This document shows, piece after piece, positions 1 through 10,571 of a stretch of DNA of 64,000 bases. The stretch is from positions 9,802,001 through 9,866,000 of the forward strand of contig OV121092.1 of NCBI GenBank assembly GCA_921293015.1. The letters run 5' to 3'. Numbering within the stretch: position 1 is the first letter of the stretch; every line of letters begins with the position of its first letter. The stretch comes from Phorcus lineatus. Lineage: Eukaryota; Mollusca; Gastropoda; Trochida; Trochidae. The translations under genes were made by a program, and so were the position numbers. Below the pieces are notes generated by a model, which was not told where the DNA came from, searched no databases, and saw only the letters and a list, made by a program, of their open reading frames with translations.

Positions 1-847
1 TGGCAATAACCTGTGGCACACCTCTATCATAGCGATTATGACTTCATATGGAGATATATCTTAATCACTGCACTTTTTCCCAAATGCAGCGTTCTTCTTC
101 TTCAGACATGATGTTTCCTAATTAAATGACTCCATGCTGTGATCTCACATGAGTCGAGACAGAATGTCTTTCATCATTCTTACGCTAGAAACACTCACAT
201 TGGTCATTGAGGCCAGGGGGTAGGGGTATTATCTTTTCGTTTAAATGTTTAAAGTTACAGAATATCTCTTTCCAAGTTCAGCGAAACTATTAACAAAAAA
301 ACGTATGTCAAAATTAAATATTACAATCGATTTCTGATTTGAAACTGTCAAATTTCTTTTCATCTTTTCAGATCAATGTCAGATGCCAGTTGATAGTATG
401 GACATGACACTGATACTTTTTGACAAATCAAAGAGTACACAAACATTATAAAATCACTATGGTCATATGACTTCCGCACCTTTTTTTTAACACATCATTT
501 ATGGTTTTCTAATTGTAAATTAACAGGGGCTCGTTTTGTTTTATTAGCGCCAAATGCGTCACCATCTATCAAAGTAAAGAGCGTCTGATGTAGGTTTCTT
601 GATGAAATGCTAGGAATAGATTGATAAATGCATGCTTTGTTTAGGAATTCTACTGCAGATATAATATTCAATGTCCTTGTATTATAAAGGGTTAGGAATG
701 GATTGGTTGTTTGTGAAATGGGCTTGGTAAGGTCAAAGTAGACTTCTTGAAGAACTTTAATACTGCCTTGCTAGTCCAAGTTAAACAGGACTTTTACATA
801 CAGACCACATGTTAGTTTTCATTATTTGTCATTTCACCATTTGAGTG

Positions 848-854
848 TGACTCA
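848..854. promoter_or_regulatory. AP-1-like TGACTCA site in spacer
   Basis: TGACTCA is the Jun/Fos-type consensus and recurs in the same position in the units I checked, about 125 bases from the CRE-like palindrome. A seven-base motif is expected by chance in this length, so it only matters in combination with the nearby CRE. Confidence 0.2.
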
Positions 855-976
855 TTAATCACTTTGGCTGTGATTGTTCAAGACTGAAGGGAAACGTGGC
901 TTTGCTAGTTTCTTTACAACCAGAGACAGACCACTGACGCAACAGAGGAAGATTTGGCACGAATGCGAAGCCAGTG

Positions 977-984
977 TGACGTCA
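977..984. promoter_or_regulatory. CRE-like palindrome TGACGTCA in spacer
   Basis: The sequence GTGACGTCAC is a perfect palindrome containing the full consensus site of CREB/ATF bZIP factors. It is present at the same place in every unit, for example 3173-3180, which is 1059 bases upstream of the copy-1 ATG. An enhancer role is inference. Confidence 0.35.
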
Positions 985-1752
985 CCTCAAATATTGCAAT
1001 TTCCTTGTTGCATATTTTTTTCTTCAACAAACCGTCTTGATTTAGTAACACTTATCATGGTCGACAAAGGCTGTATTTTAATGAGGAACGTATTTGATTT
1101 TGACTCTTTTAGCATACGCGGCACATTACTGAAGTAGTTGAAAAGTATGCAATGGCGTTGGATCCTTTTAAAGTGAAAATAGTTCTTCATGGCACTGATA
1201 TCAACAGTAGGTAAGTTTTCAAACCCGACACTGAAAGTGTGCACACCTAAAACAGTTTAGATAATGCAACATAGACTTGGAATGAAATTTCTTTTCTTAG
1301 TTTTCATTTCAGTAAATGGCGATCAAACCTGTTTCTTAGATTTATGCCAATTGTGTTATTTAGATTTGTTGGTTCATTTGGTGAAACATAATCGTGGTTG
1401 AGTAGAAAGACATCATAAGGGAGGTATTCAAAGTTCAAATTTACAGCTTGATTTCTTTTCTGAGATGATGCAAAACCACCCTTGACATGATGATTCATTT
1501 GAGTAAACCTACAGTTTTCAGCGTGAATCTTGAATTGGTCACTGGATATAGCATGTTTTTGTCTTTTCTATGATTTGGCTTTTCTCAGTTTGAGGAGCAA
1601 CTCACCTATTTTCTTCAAAGTGAGTATCAGTGATAATTCAAAACATACAAATATCTAGTTTGCAACGGTCATTTTATTCAAATAGCTGTTTGTTTGACTT
1701 TATCTTGACTGTCTGTCAGAAAAGATACAATCCGTTCTGCCGACAGGGAAAG

Positions 1753-1758
1753 TTTATT
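1753..1758 (-). terminator. AATAAA polyadenylation signal of copy 1 (same offset in every copy)
   Basis: The minus strand reads TGAAAGTGAATAAACTTTCC, so the signal begins five bases after the stop codon. This implies a very short 3' UTR ending about 15-25 bases further on. The stop codon of the overlapping +1 frame (GAA TAA) lies within this signal. The hexamer sits 6-11 bases beyond the stop in the other copies, including the truncated one at 52255-52260. Confidence 0.7.
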
Positions 1759-1969
1759 CACTTTCATCCGTGGTGACCCTTTCCTCCTTTACCCCCGTGG
1801 CCCTTTCCACCATGTCCTTTGCCTCCACCGTGACCTTTGCCTCCACCACGTCCTTTTCCTCCACCACGACCTTTTCCCCCTCCACGGCCCTTGCCTCCTC
1901 CTCCTCTTCCGCCGTGTCCAGCCATGGTAGTCCCAAATACGGCAGCAAGAACTGTAAGAGAAATTTCAT
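1754..1969 (-). other. Overlapping +1-frame ORF: signal peptide plus acidic tail (representative, copy 1)
   Basis: The ORF starts at a true ATG inside the intron, 17 nt before the acceptor, and covers exon 2 in the +1 frame. It encodes 71 residues: MKFLLQFLLPYLGLPWLDTA, a convincing signal-peptide-like segment, then 51 residues rich in Glu, Val, Ala and Lys with net charge about -11 and no Cys. The same ORF is intact in all 23 full-length copies; it gains or loses Glu codons in copies 2, 10 and 11 and has Gln-to-His in copy 13. Translation would need intron retention or a start site within the intron. G-rich Gly codons make the +1 frame open by composition alone, so the open frame is weak evidence. 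The signal-like start is the notable part. Confidence 0.25.
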
Positions 1970-2114
1970 GAGTAAGTGAAAATAAGTAAAATCGTTGAGA
2001 TATTGTTGTACAAATCAAAATGTCATATACACATCTGATAAAAGAAAATTGGACCCAAACATGTCCAATACACAAACCTGCTAAAACAAGAAGGGTGATG
2101 GTGAAAATCTGCAT
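1764..2114 (-). CDS. Copy 1: secreted Gly/Lys/His-rich basic protein, two exons
   Basis: Exon 1 codes from ATG at 2114 down to 2078. The intron is 1952-2077 (126 bp, GTTTGTG...CTTACAG, phase 1). Exon 2 runs 1951-1764 and ends GHHG-TGA. The joined protein has 74 residues. Residues 1-23 (MQIFTITLLVLAVLAAVFGT...) look like a signal peptide cleaved after TMA. The mature part of about 51 residues is built from R/H-GGG-K-G and HGGKG repeats, with 33 Gly, 8 Lys, 6 His and 4 Arg, and no acidic, aromatic or Cys residue. A TATA box lies 60-67 nt upstream of the ATG and AATAAA starts five bases after the stop, so this looks like a complete gene. I do not recognise a named family. Gly-rich basic secreted proteins include shell-matrix, adhesive and antimicrobial proteins; the sequence alone does not decide. 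If the intron is retained, frame 0 stays open (116 residues), so splicing is inferred from splice sites and signal-peptide continuity. Confidence 0.78.
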   Translation of the reverse strand: MQIFTITLLVLAGLCIGHVWVQFSFIRCVYDILICTTISQRFYLFSLTHEISLTVLAAVFGTTMAGHGGRGGGGKGRGGGKGRGGGKGRGGGKGHGGGKGHGGKGHGGKGGKGHHG

Positions 2115-2173
2115 ATTGATGTCTGTTCCTTGCTTCTGGTAGAATGCAATGAAAGAGTCGGAGTTGACTTTGT

Positions 2174-2181
2174 CTTTTATA
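2174..2181 (-). promoter_or_regulatory. TATA box of copy 1 (same offset in every copy)
   Basis: The minus strand reads CTATAAAAGAC, an excellent TATA box 60-67 nt upstream of the copy-1 ATG. Transcription should start near 2145-2150, leaving a short 5' UTR. The same TATAAAAG occurs 60-67 nt upstream of the ATG in the other copies, for example 50482-50489 for copy 23. The truncated copy 24 has none. Confidence 0.75.
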
Positions 2182-3930
2182 GAAATCTCTCAGCATGAAA
2201 GATATGGCAATAACCTGTGGCACACCTCTATCATAGCGATTATGACTTCATATGGAGATATATCTTAATCACTGCACTTTTTCCAAAATGCAGCGTTCTT
2301 CTTTTTCAGACATGATGTTTCTTAATTAAATGACTCCATGCTGTGATCTCACATGAGTCGAGACAGAATGTCTTTCATCATTCTTACGCTAGAAACACTC
2401 ACATTGGCCATTGAGGCCAGGGGGTATGGGTATTATTTTTTTGTTTAAGTGTTTAAAGTTACAGAATATTTCTTTCCAAGTGTAGCGAAACTATTAACAA
2501 AAAAACGTATGTCAAAATCAAATATTACAATCGATTTCTGATTTGAAACTGTCAAATTTCTTTTCAGATCAATGTCAGATGCCAGTTGCTAGTATGGACA
2601 TGACACTGATACTTTTTGACAAATCAAAGAGTACACAAACTTTGTAAAATCACTATGGTCATATGACTTCCGCACTTTTTTTTTAACACATCATTCATGG
2701 TTTTCTAATTGTAAATTAACAGGGGCTCGTTTTGTTTTATTAGCGCCAAATGCGTCACCATCTATCAAAGTAAAGAGCGTCTGATGTAGGTTTCTTGATG
2801 AAATGCTAGGAATAGATTGATAAATGCATGCTTTGTTTAGGAATTCTACTGCAGATATAATATTCAATGTCCTTGTATTATAAAGGGTTAGGAATGGATT
2901 GGTTGTTTGTGGAATGGGCTTGGTAAGGTCAAAGTAGACTTCTTGAAGAACTTTAATACTGCCTTGCTAGTCCAAGTTAAACAGGACTTTTACATACAGA
3001 CCACATGTTAGTTTTCATTATTTGTCATTTCACCATTTGAGTGTGACTCATTAATCACTTTGGCTGTGATTGTTCAAGACTGAAGGGAAACGTGGCTTTG
3101 CTAGTTTCTTTACAACCACAGACAGACCACTGACGCAACAGAGGAACATTTGGCACGAATGCGAAGCCAGTGTGACGTCACCTCAAATATTGCAATTTCC
3201 TTGTTGCATATTTTTTTCTTCAACAAACCGTCTTGATTTAGTAACACTTATCATGGTCGACAAAGGCTGTATTTTAATGAGGAACGTATTTGATTTTGAC
3301 TCTTTTAGCATACGCGGCACATTACTGAAGTAGTTGAAAAGTATGCAATGGCGTTGGATCCTTTTAAAGTGAAAATAGTTCTTCATGGCACTGATATCAA
3401 CAGTAGGTAAGTTTTCAAACCCGACACTGAAAGTGTGCACACCTAAAACAGTTTAGATAATGCAACATAGACTTGGAATGAAATTTCTTTTCTTAGTTTT
3501 CATTTCAGTAAATGGCGATCAAACCTGTTTCTTAGATTTATGCCAATTGTGTTATTTAGATTTGTTGGTTCATTTGGTGAAACATAATCGTGGTTGACTA
3601 GAAAGACATCATAAGGGAGGTATTCAAAGTTCAAATTTACAGCTTGATTTCTTTTCTGAGATGATGCAAAACCACCCTTGACATGATGATTCATTTGAGT
3701 AAACCTACAGTTTTCAGCGTGAATCTTGAATTGGTCACTGGATATAGCATGTTTTTGTCTTTTCTATGATTTGTCTTTTCTCAGTTTGAGGAGCAACTCA
3801 CCTATTTTCTTCAAAGTGAGTATCAGTGATAATTCAAAACATACAAATATCTAGTTTGCAACGGTCATTTTATTCAAATAGCTGTTTGTTTCACTTTATC
3901 TTGACTGTCTGACAGAAAACATTCAATCTG
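2182..3930. other. Representative 1.75-kb spacer between tandem genes
   Basis: The stretch lies between the copy-1 promoter and the copy-2 polyadenylation site, and its equivalents occur in every unit (1-1735 is the one cut by the window edge). It has no RNA gene or transposon that I recognise. It is AT-rich with several short ORFs shared between units only because the units are near-identical; many begin with TTG, GTG or CTG. It contains an AP-1-like and a CRE-like site, and weak spliced-exon-like segments on both strands. Units carry frameshifting one-base deletions here (near 29735, 34125, 36317, 38513, 40704), unlike the gene exons. Confidence 0.7.
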
Positions 3931-3960
3931 CTTTGTTGACAGGGGAAAGTTTATTCACTT

Positions 3961-4317
3961 TCATCCGTGGTGACCCTTTCCTCCTTTACCCCCGTGGCCC
4001 TTTCCACCATGTCCTTTGCCTCCACCGTGACCTTTGCCTCCACCACGTCCTTTTCCTCCACCACGACCTTTTCCCCCTCCACGGCCCTTGCCTCCTCCTC
4101 CTCCTCCTCTTCCGCCGTGTCCAGCCATGGTAGTCCCAAATACGGCAGCAAGAACTGTAAGAGAAATTTCATGAGTAAGTGAAAATGAGTAAAATCGTTG
4201 AGATATTGTTGTACAACTCAAAATGTCATATACACATCTGATAAAAGAAAATTGAACCCAAACATGTCCAATACACAAACCTGCTAAAACAAGAAGGGTG
4301 ATGGTGAAAATCTGCAT
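3961..4317 (-). CDS. Copy 2: secreted Gly/Lys/His-rich protein, two extra Gly
   Basis: Exon 1 is 4281-4317 and exon 2 is 3961-4154. This is the longest copy: the Gly run before the first Lys has two more GGA/GGC codons than the standard copy, giving 76 residues. Its 3' flank is of the second type (TTGTTGACAGGGG). Its intron carries base changes not seen in copy 1, while the coding bases otherwise match. Confidence 0.76.
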   Translation of the reverse strand: MQIFTITLLVLAGLCIGHVWVQFSFIRCVYDILSCTTISQRFYSFSLTHEISLTVLAAVFGTTMAGHGGRGGGGGGKGRGGGKGRGGGKGRGGGKGHGGGKGHGGKGHGGKGGKGHHG

Positions 4318-6170
4318 ATTGATGTCTGTTCCTTGCTTCTGGTAGACTGCAATGAAAGAGTCGGAGTTGACTTTGTCTTTTATAGAAATCTCTCAGCATG
4401 AAAGATATGGCAATAACCTGTGGCACACCTCTATCATAGCGATTATGACTTCATATGGAGATATATCTTAATCACTGCACTTTTTCCCAAATGCAGCGTT
4501 CTTCTTTTTCAGACATGATGTTTTCTAATCAAATGACTCCATGCTGTGATCTCACATGAGTCGAGACAGAATGTCTTTCATCATTCTTACGCTAGAAACA
4601 CTCACATTGGTCATTGAGGCCAGGGGGTAGGGGTATTATCTTTTCGTTTAAATGTTTAAAGTTACAGAATATCTCTTTCCAAGTTCAGCGAAACTATTAA
4701 CAAAAAAACGTATGTCAAAATTAAATATTACAATCGATTTCTGATTTGAAACTGTCAAATTTCTTTTCATCTTTTCAGATCAATGTCAGATGCCAGTTGA
4801 TAGTATGGACATGACACTGATACTTTTTGACAAATCAAAGAGTACACAAACATTATAAAATCACTATGGTCATATGACTTCCGCACCTTTTTTTTAACAC
4901 ATCATTTATGGTTTTCTAATTGTAAATTAACAGGGGCTCGTTTTGTTTTATTAGCGCCAAATGCGTCACCATCTATCAAAGTAAAGAGCGTCTGATGTAG
5001 GTTTCTTGATGAAATGCTAGGAATAGATTGATAAATGCATGCTTTGTTTAGGAATTCTACTGCAGATATAATATTCAATGTCCTTGTATTATAAAGGGTT
5101 AGGAATGGATTGGTTGTTTGTGAAATGGGCTTGGTAAGGTCAAAGTAGACTTCTTGAAGAACTTTAATACTGCCTTGCTAGTCCAAGTTAAACAGGACTT
5201 TTACATACAGACCACATGTTAGTTTTCATTATTTGTCATTTCACCATTTGAGTGTGACTCATTAACCACTTTGGCTGTGATTGTTCAAGACTGAAGGGAA
5301 ACGTGGCTTTGCTAGTTTCTTTACAACCACAGACAGACCACTGACGCAACAGAGGAACATTTGGCACGAATGCGAAGCCAGTGTGACGTCACCTCAAATA
5401 TTGCAATTTCCTTGTTGCATATTTTTTTCTTCAACAAACCGTCTTGATTTAGTAACACTTATCATGGTCGACAAAGGCTGTATTTTAATGAGGAACGTAT
5501 TTGATTTTGACTCTTTTAGCATACGCGGCACATTACTGAAGTAGTTGAAAAGTATGCAATGGCGTTGGATCCTTTTAAAGTGAAAATAGTTCTTCATGGC
5601 ACTGATATCAACAGTAGGTAAGTTTTCAAACCCGACACTGAAAGTGTGCACACCTAAAACAGTTTAGATAATGCAACATAGACTTGGAATGAAATTTCTT
5701 TTCTTAGTTTTCATTTCAGTAAATGGCGATCAAACCTGTTTCTTAGATTTATGCCAATTGTGTTATTTAGATTTCTTGGTTCATTTGGTGAAACATAATC
5801 GTGGTTGACTAGAAAGACATCATAAGGGAGGTATTCAAAGTTCAAATTTACAGCTTGATTTCTTTTCTGAGATGATGCAAAACCACCCTTGACATGATGA
5901 TTCATTTGAGTAAACCTACAGTTTTCAGCGTGAATCTTGAATTGGTCACTGGATATAGCATGTTTTTGTCTTTTCTATGATTTGGCTTTTCTCAGTTTGA
6001 GCAGCAACTCACCTATTTTCTTCAAAGTGAGTATCAGTGATAATTCAAAACATACAAATATCTAGTTTGCAACGGTCATTTTATTCAAATAGCTGTTTGT
6101 TTGACTTTATCTTGACTGTCTGTCAGAAAAGATACAATCCGTTCTGCCGACAGGGAAAGTTTATTCACTT

Positions 6171-6521
6171 TCATCCGTGGTGACCCTTTCCTCCTTTACC
6201 CCCGTGGCCCTTTCCACCATGTCCTTTGCCTCCACCGTGACCTTTGCCTCCACCACGTCCTTTTCCTCCACCACGACCTTTTCCCCCTCCACGGCCCTTG
6301 CCTCCTCCTCCTCTTCCGCCGTGTCCAGCCATGGTAGTCCCAAATACGGCAGCAAGAACTGTAAGAGAAATTTCATGAGTAAGTGAAAATAAGTAAAATC
6401 GTTGAGATATTGTTGTACAAATCAAAATGTCATATACACATCTGATAAAAGAAAATTGGACCCAAACATGTCCAATACACAAACCTGCTAAAACAAGAAG
6501 GGTGATGGTGAAAATCTGCAT
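6171..6521 (-). CDS. Copy 3: secreted Gly/Lys/His-rich protein
   Basis: Exon 1 is 6485-6521 and exon 2 is 6171-6358. The coding sequence is the standard 74-residue form. The 3' flank is of the first type (TTCTGCCGACAGGG), like copies 1 and 5, which supports a two-unit higher-order repeat on the left side of the array. Confidence 0.77.
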   Translation of the reverse strand: MQIFTITLLVLAGLCIGHVWVQFSFIRCVYDILICTTISQRFYLFSLTHEISLTVLAAVFGTTMAGHGGRGGGGKGRGGGKGRGGGKGRGGGKGHGGGKGHGGKGHGGKGGKGHHG

Positions 6522-8368
6522 ATTGATGTCTGTTCCTTGCTTCTGGTAGAATGCAATGAAAGAGTCGGAGTTGACTTTGTCTTTTATAGAAATCTCTCAG
6601 CATGAAAGATATGGCAATAACCTGTGGCACACCTCTATCATAGCGATTATGACTTCATATGGAGATATATCTTAATCACTGCACTTTTTCCAAAATGCAG
6701 CGTTCTTCTTTTTCAGACATGATGTTTCTTAATTAAATGACTCCATGCTGTGATCTCACATGAGTCGAGACAGAATGTCTTTCATCATTCTTACGCTAGA
6801 AACACTCACATTGGCCATTGAGGCCAGGGGGTATGGGTATTATTTTTTTGTTTAAGTGTTTAAAGTTACAGAATATTTCTTTCCAAGTGTAGCGAAACTA
6901 TTAACAAAAAAACGTATGTCAAAATCAAATATTACAATCGTTTTCTGATTTGAAACTGTCAAATTTCTTTTCAGATCAATGTCAGATGCCAGTTGCTAGT
7001 ATGGACATGACACTGATACTTTTTGACAAATCAAAGAGTACACAAACTTTGTAAAATCACTATGGTCATATGACTTCCGCACCTTTTTTTTTAACACATC
7101 ATTTATGGTTTTCTAATTGTAAATTAACAGGGGCTCGTTTTGTTTTATTAGCGCCAAATGCGTCACCATCTATCAAAGTAAAGAGCGTCTGATGTTGGTT
7201 TCTTGATGAAATGCTAGGAATAGATTGATAAATGCATGCTTTGTTTAGGAATTCTACTGCAGATATAATATTCAATGTCCTTGTATTATAAAGGGTTAGG
7301 AATGGATTGGTTGTTTGTGGAATGGGCTTGGTAAGGTCAAAGTAGACTTCTTGAAGAACTTTAATACTGCCTTGCTAGTCCAAGTTAAACAGGACTTTTA
7401 CATACAGACCACATGTTAGTTTTCATTATTTGTCATTTCACCATTTGAGTGTGACTCATTAATCACTTTGGCTGTGATTGTTCAAGACTGAAGGGAAACG
7501 TGGCTTTGCTAGTTTCTTTACAACCACAGACAGACCACTGACGCAACAGAGGAACATTTGGCACGAATGCGAAGCCAGTGTGACGTCACCTCAAATATTG
7601 CAATTTCCTTGTTGCATATTTTTTTCTTCAACAAACCGTCTTGATTTAGTAACACTTATCATGGTCGACAAAGGCTGTATTTTAATGAGGAACGTATTTG
7701 ATTTTGACTCTTTTAGCATACGCGGCACATTACTGAAGTAGTTGAAAAGTATGCAATGGCGTTGGATCCTTTTAAAGTGAAAATAGTTCTTCATGGCACT
7801 GATATCAACAGTAGGTAAGTTTTCAAACCCGACACTGAAAGTGTGCACACCTAAAACAGTTTAGATAATGCAACATAGACTTGGAATGAAATTTCTTTTC
7901 TTAGTTTTCATTTCAGTAAATGGCGATCAAACCTGTTTCTTAGATTTATGCCAATTGTGTTATTTAGATTTGTTGGTTCATTTGGTGAAACATAATCGTG
8001 GTTGACTAGAAAGACATCATAAGGGAGGTATTCAAAGTTCAAATTTACAGCTTGATTTCTTTTCTGAGATGATGCAAAACCACCCTTGACATGATGATTC
8101 ATTTGAGTAAACCTACAGTTTTCAGCGTGAATCTTGAATTGGTCACTGGATATAGCATGTTTTTGTCTTTTCTATGATTTGTCTTTTCTCAGTTTGAGGA
8201 GCAACTCACCTATTTTCTTCAAAGTGAGTATCAGTGATAATTCAAAACATACAAATATCTAGTTTGCAACGGTCATTTTATTCAAATAGCTGTTTGTTTC
8301 ACTTTATCTTGACTGTCTGACAGAAAACATTCAATCTGCTTTGTTGACAGGGGAAAGTTTATTCACTT

Positions 8369-8719
8369 TCATCCGTGGTGACCCTTTCCTCCTTTACCCC
8401 CGTGGCCCTTTCCACCATGTCCTTTGCCTCCACCGTGACCTTTGCCTCCACCACGTCCTTTTCCTCCACCACGACCTTTTCCCCCTCCACGGCCCTTGCC
8501 TCCTCCTCCTCTTCCGCCGTGTCCAGCCATGGTAGTCCCAAATACGGCAGCAAGAACTGTAAGAGAAATTTCATGAGTAAGTGAAAATGAGTAAAATCGT
8601 TGAGATATTGTTGTACAACTCAAAATGTCATATACACATCTGATAAAAGAAAATTGGACCCAAACATGTCCAATACACAAACCTGCTAAAACAAGAAGGG
8701 TGATGGTGAAAATCTGCAT
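8369..8719 (-). CDS. Copy 4: secreted Gly/Lys/His-rich protein
   Basis: Exon 1 is 8683-8719 and exon 2 is 8369-8556. It has the standard length. It shares the copy-2 type of 3' flank and the same intron variants, but without the two extra Gly codons, so the expansion in copy 2 is recent. Confidence 0.77.
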   Translation of the reverse strand: MQIFTITLLVLAGLCIGHVWVQFSFIRCVYDILSCTTISQRFYSFSLTHEISLTVLAAVFGTTMAGHGGRGGGGKGRGGGKGRGGGKGRGGGKGHGGGKGHGGKGHGGKGGKGHHG

Positions 8720-10571
8720 ATTGATGTCTGTTCCTTGCTTCTGGTAGACTGCAATGAAAGAGTCGGAGTTGACTTTGTCTTTTATAGAAATCTCTCAGCA
8801 TGAAAGATATGGCAATAACCTGTGGCACACCTCTATCATAGCGATTATGACTTCATATGGAGATATATCTTAATCACTGCACTTTTTCCCAAATGCAGCG
8901 TTCTTCTTTTTCAGACATGATGTTTCCTAATCAAATGACTCCATGCTGTGATCTCACATGAGTCGAGACAGAATGTCTTTCATCATTCTTACGCTAGAAA
9001 CACTCACATTGGTCATTGAGGCCAGGGGGTAGGGGTATTATCTTTTCGTTTAAATGTTTAAAGTTACAGAATATCTCTTTCCAAGTTCAGCGAAACTATT
9101 AACAAAAAAACGTATGTCAAAATTAAATATTACAATCGATTTCTGATTTGAAACTGTCAAATTTCTTTTCATCTTTTCAGATCAATGTCAGATGCCAGTT
9201 GATAGTATGGACATGACACTGATACTTTTTGACAAATCAAAGAGTACACAAACATTATAAAATCACTATGGTCATATGACTTCCGCACCTTTTTTTTAAC
9301 ACATCATTTATGGTTTTCTAATTGTAAATTAACAGGGGCTCGTTTTGTTTTATTAGCGCCAAATGCGTCACCATCTATCAAAGTAAAGAGCGTCTGATGT
9401 AGGTTTCTTGATGAAATGCTAGGAATAGATTGATAAATGCATGCTTTGTTTAGGAATTCTACTGCAGATATAATATTCAATGTCCTATTATTATAAAGGG
9501 TTAGGAATGGATTGGTTGTTTGTGGAATGGGCTTGTAAGGTCAAAGTAGACTTCTTGAAGAACTTTAATACTGCCTTGCTAGTCCAAGTTAAACAGGACT
9601 TTTACATACAGACCACATGTTAGTTTTCATTATTTGTCATTTCACCATTTGAGTGTGACTCATTAACCACTTTGGCTGTGATTGTTCAAGACTGAAGGGA
9701 AACGTGGCTTTGCTAGTTTCTTTACAACCACAGACAGACCACTGACGCAACAGAGGAACATTTGGCACGAATGCGAAGCCAGTGTGACGTCACCTCAAAT
9801 ATTGCAATTTCCTTGTTGCATATTTTTTTCTTCAACAAACCGTCTTGATTTAGTAACACTTATCATGGTCGACAAAGGCTGTATTTTAATGAGGAACGTA
9901 TTTGATTTTGACTCTTTTAGCATACGCGGCACATTACTGAAGTAGTTGAAAAGTATGCAATGGCGTTGGATCCTTTTAAAGTGAAAATAGTTCTTCATGG
10001 CACTGATATCAACAGTAGGTAAGTTTTCAAACCCGACACTGAAAGTGTGCACACCTAAAACAGTTTAGATAATGCAACATAGACTTGGAATGAAATTTCT
10101 TTTCTTAGTTTTCATTTCAGTAAATGGCGATCAAACCTGTTTCTTAGATTTATGCCAATTGTGTTATTTAGATTTGTTGGTTCATTTGGTGAAACATAAT
10201 CGTGGTTGACTAGAAAGACATCATAAGGGAGGTATTCAAAGTTCAAATTTACAGCTTGATTTCTTTTCTGAGATGATGCAAAACCACCCTTGACATGATG
10301 ATTCATTTGAGTAAACCTACAGTTTTCAGCGTGAATCTTGAATTGGTCACTGGATAAAGTATGTTTTTGTCTTTTCTATGATTTGTCTTTTCTCAGTTTG
10401 AGCAGCAACTCACCTATTTTCTTCAAAGTGAGTATCAGTGATAATTCAAAACATACAAATATCTAGTTTGCAACGGTCATTTTATTCAAATATCAGTTTG
10501 TTTGACTTTATCTTGACTGTCTGTCAGAAAAGATACAATCCGTTCTGCCGACAGGGAAAGTTTATTCACTT

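Noticed and set aside
874-1137. 87-codon plus-strand ORF repeated in most units
   Set aside because: It starts with TTG rather than ATG, has no motif, and its repetition simply follows the 2.2-kb array. Units near 40483, 42675, 44870 and 47065 carry a frameshift in it.
1770-1979. Ser/Thr-rich plus-strand ORF opposite exon 2, in every unit
   Set aside because: It is the complement of Gly/Lys codons and starts at a GTG or CTG. The spliced, TATA- and AATAAA-flanked gene on the other strand explains it.
2023-2223. 66-codon minus-strand ORF over the promoter region
   Set aside because: It overlaps the TATA box and exon 1 of the real gene in another frame, has no start context, and varies freely between units.
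2404-2416. GGCCATTGAGGCC, resembling a cloning-adaptor (SfiI-type) site
   Set aside because: Most other units have GGTCATTGAGGCC, so it is a natural variant and not a vector trace.
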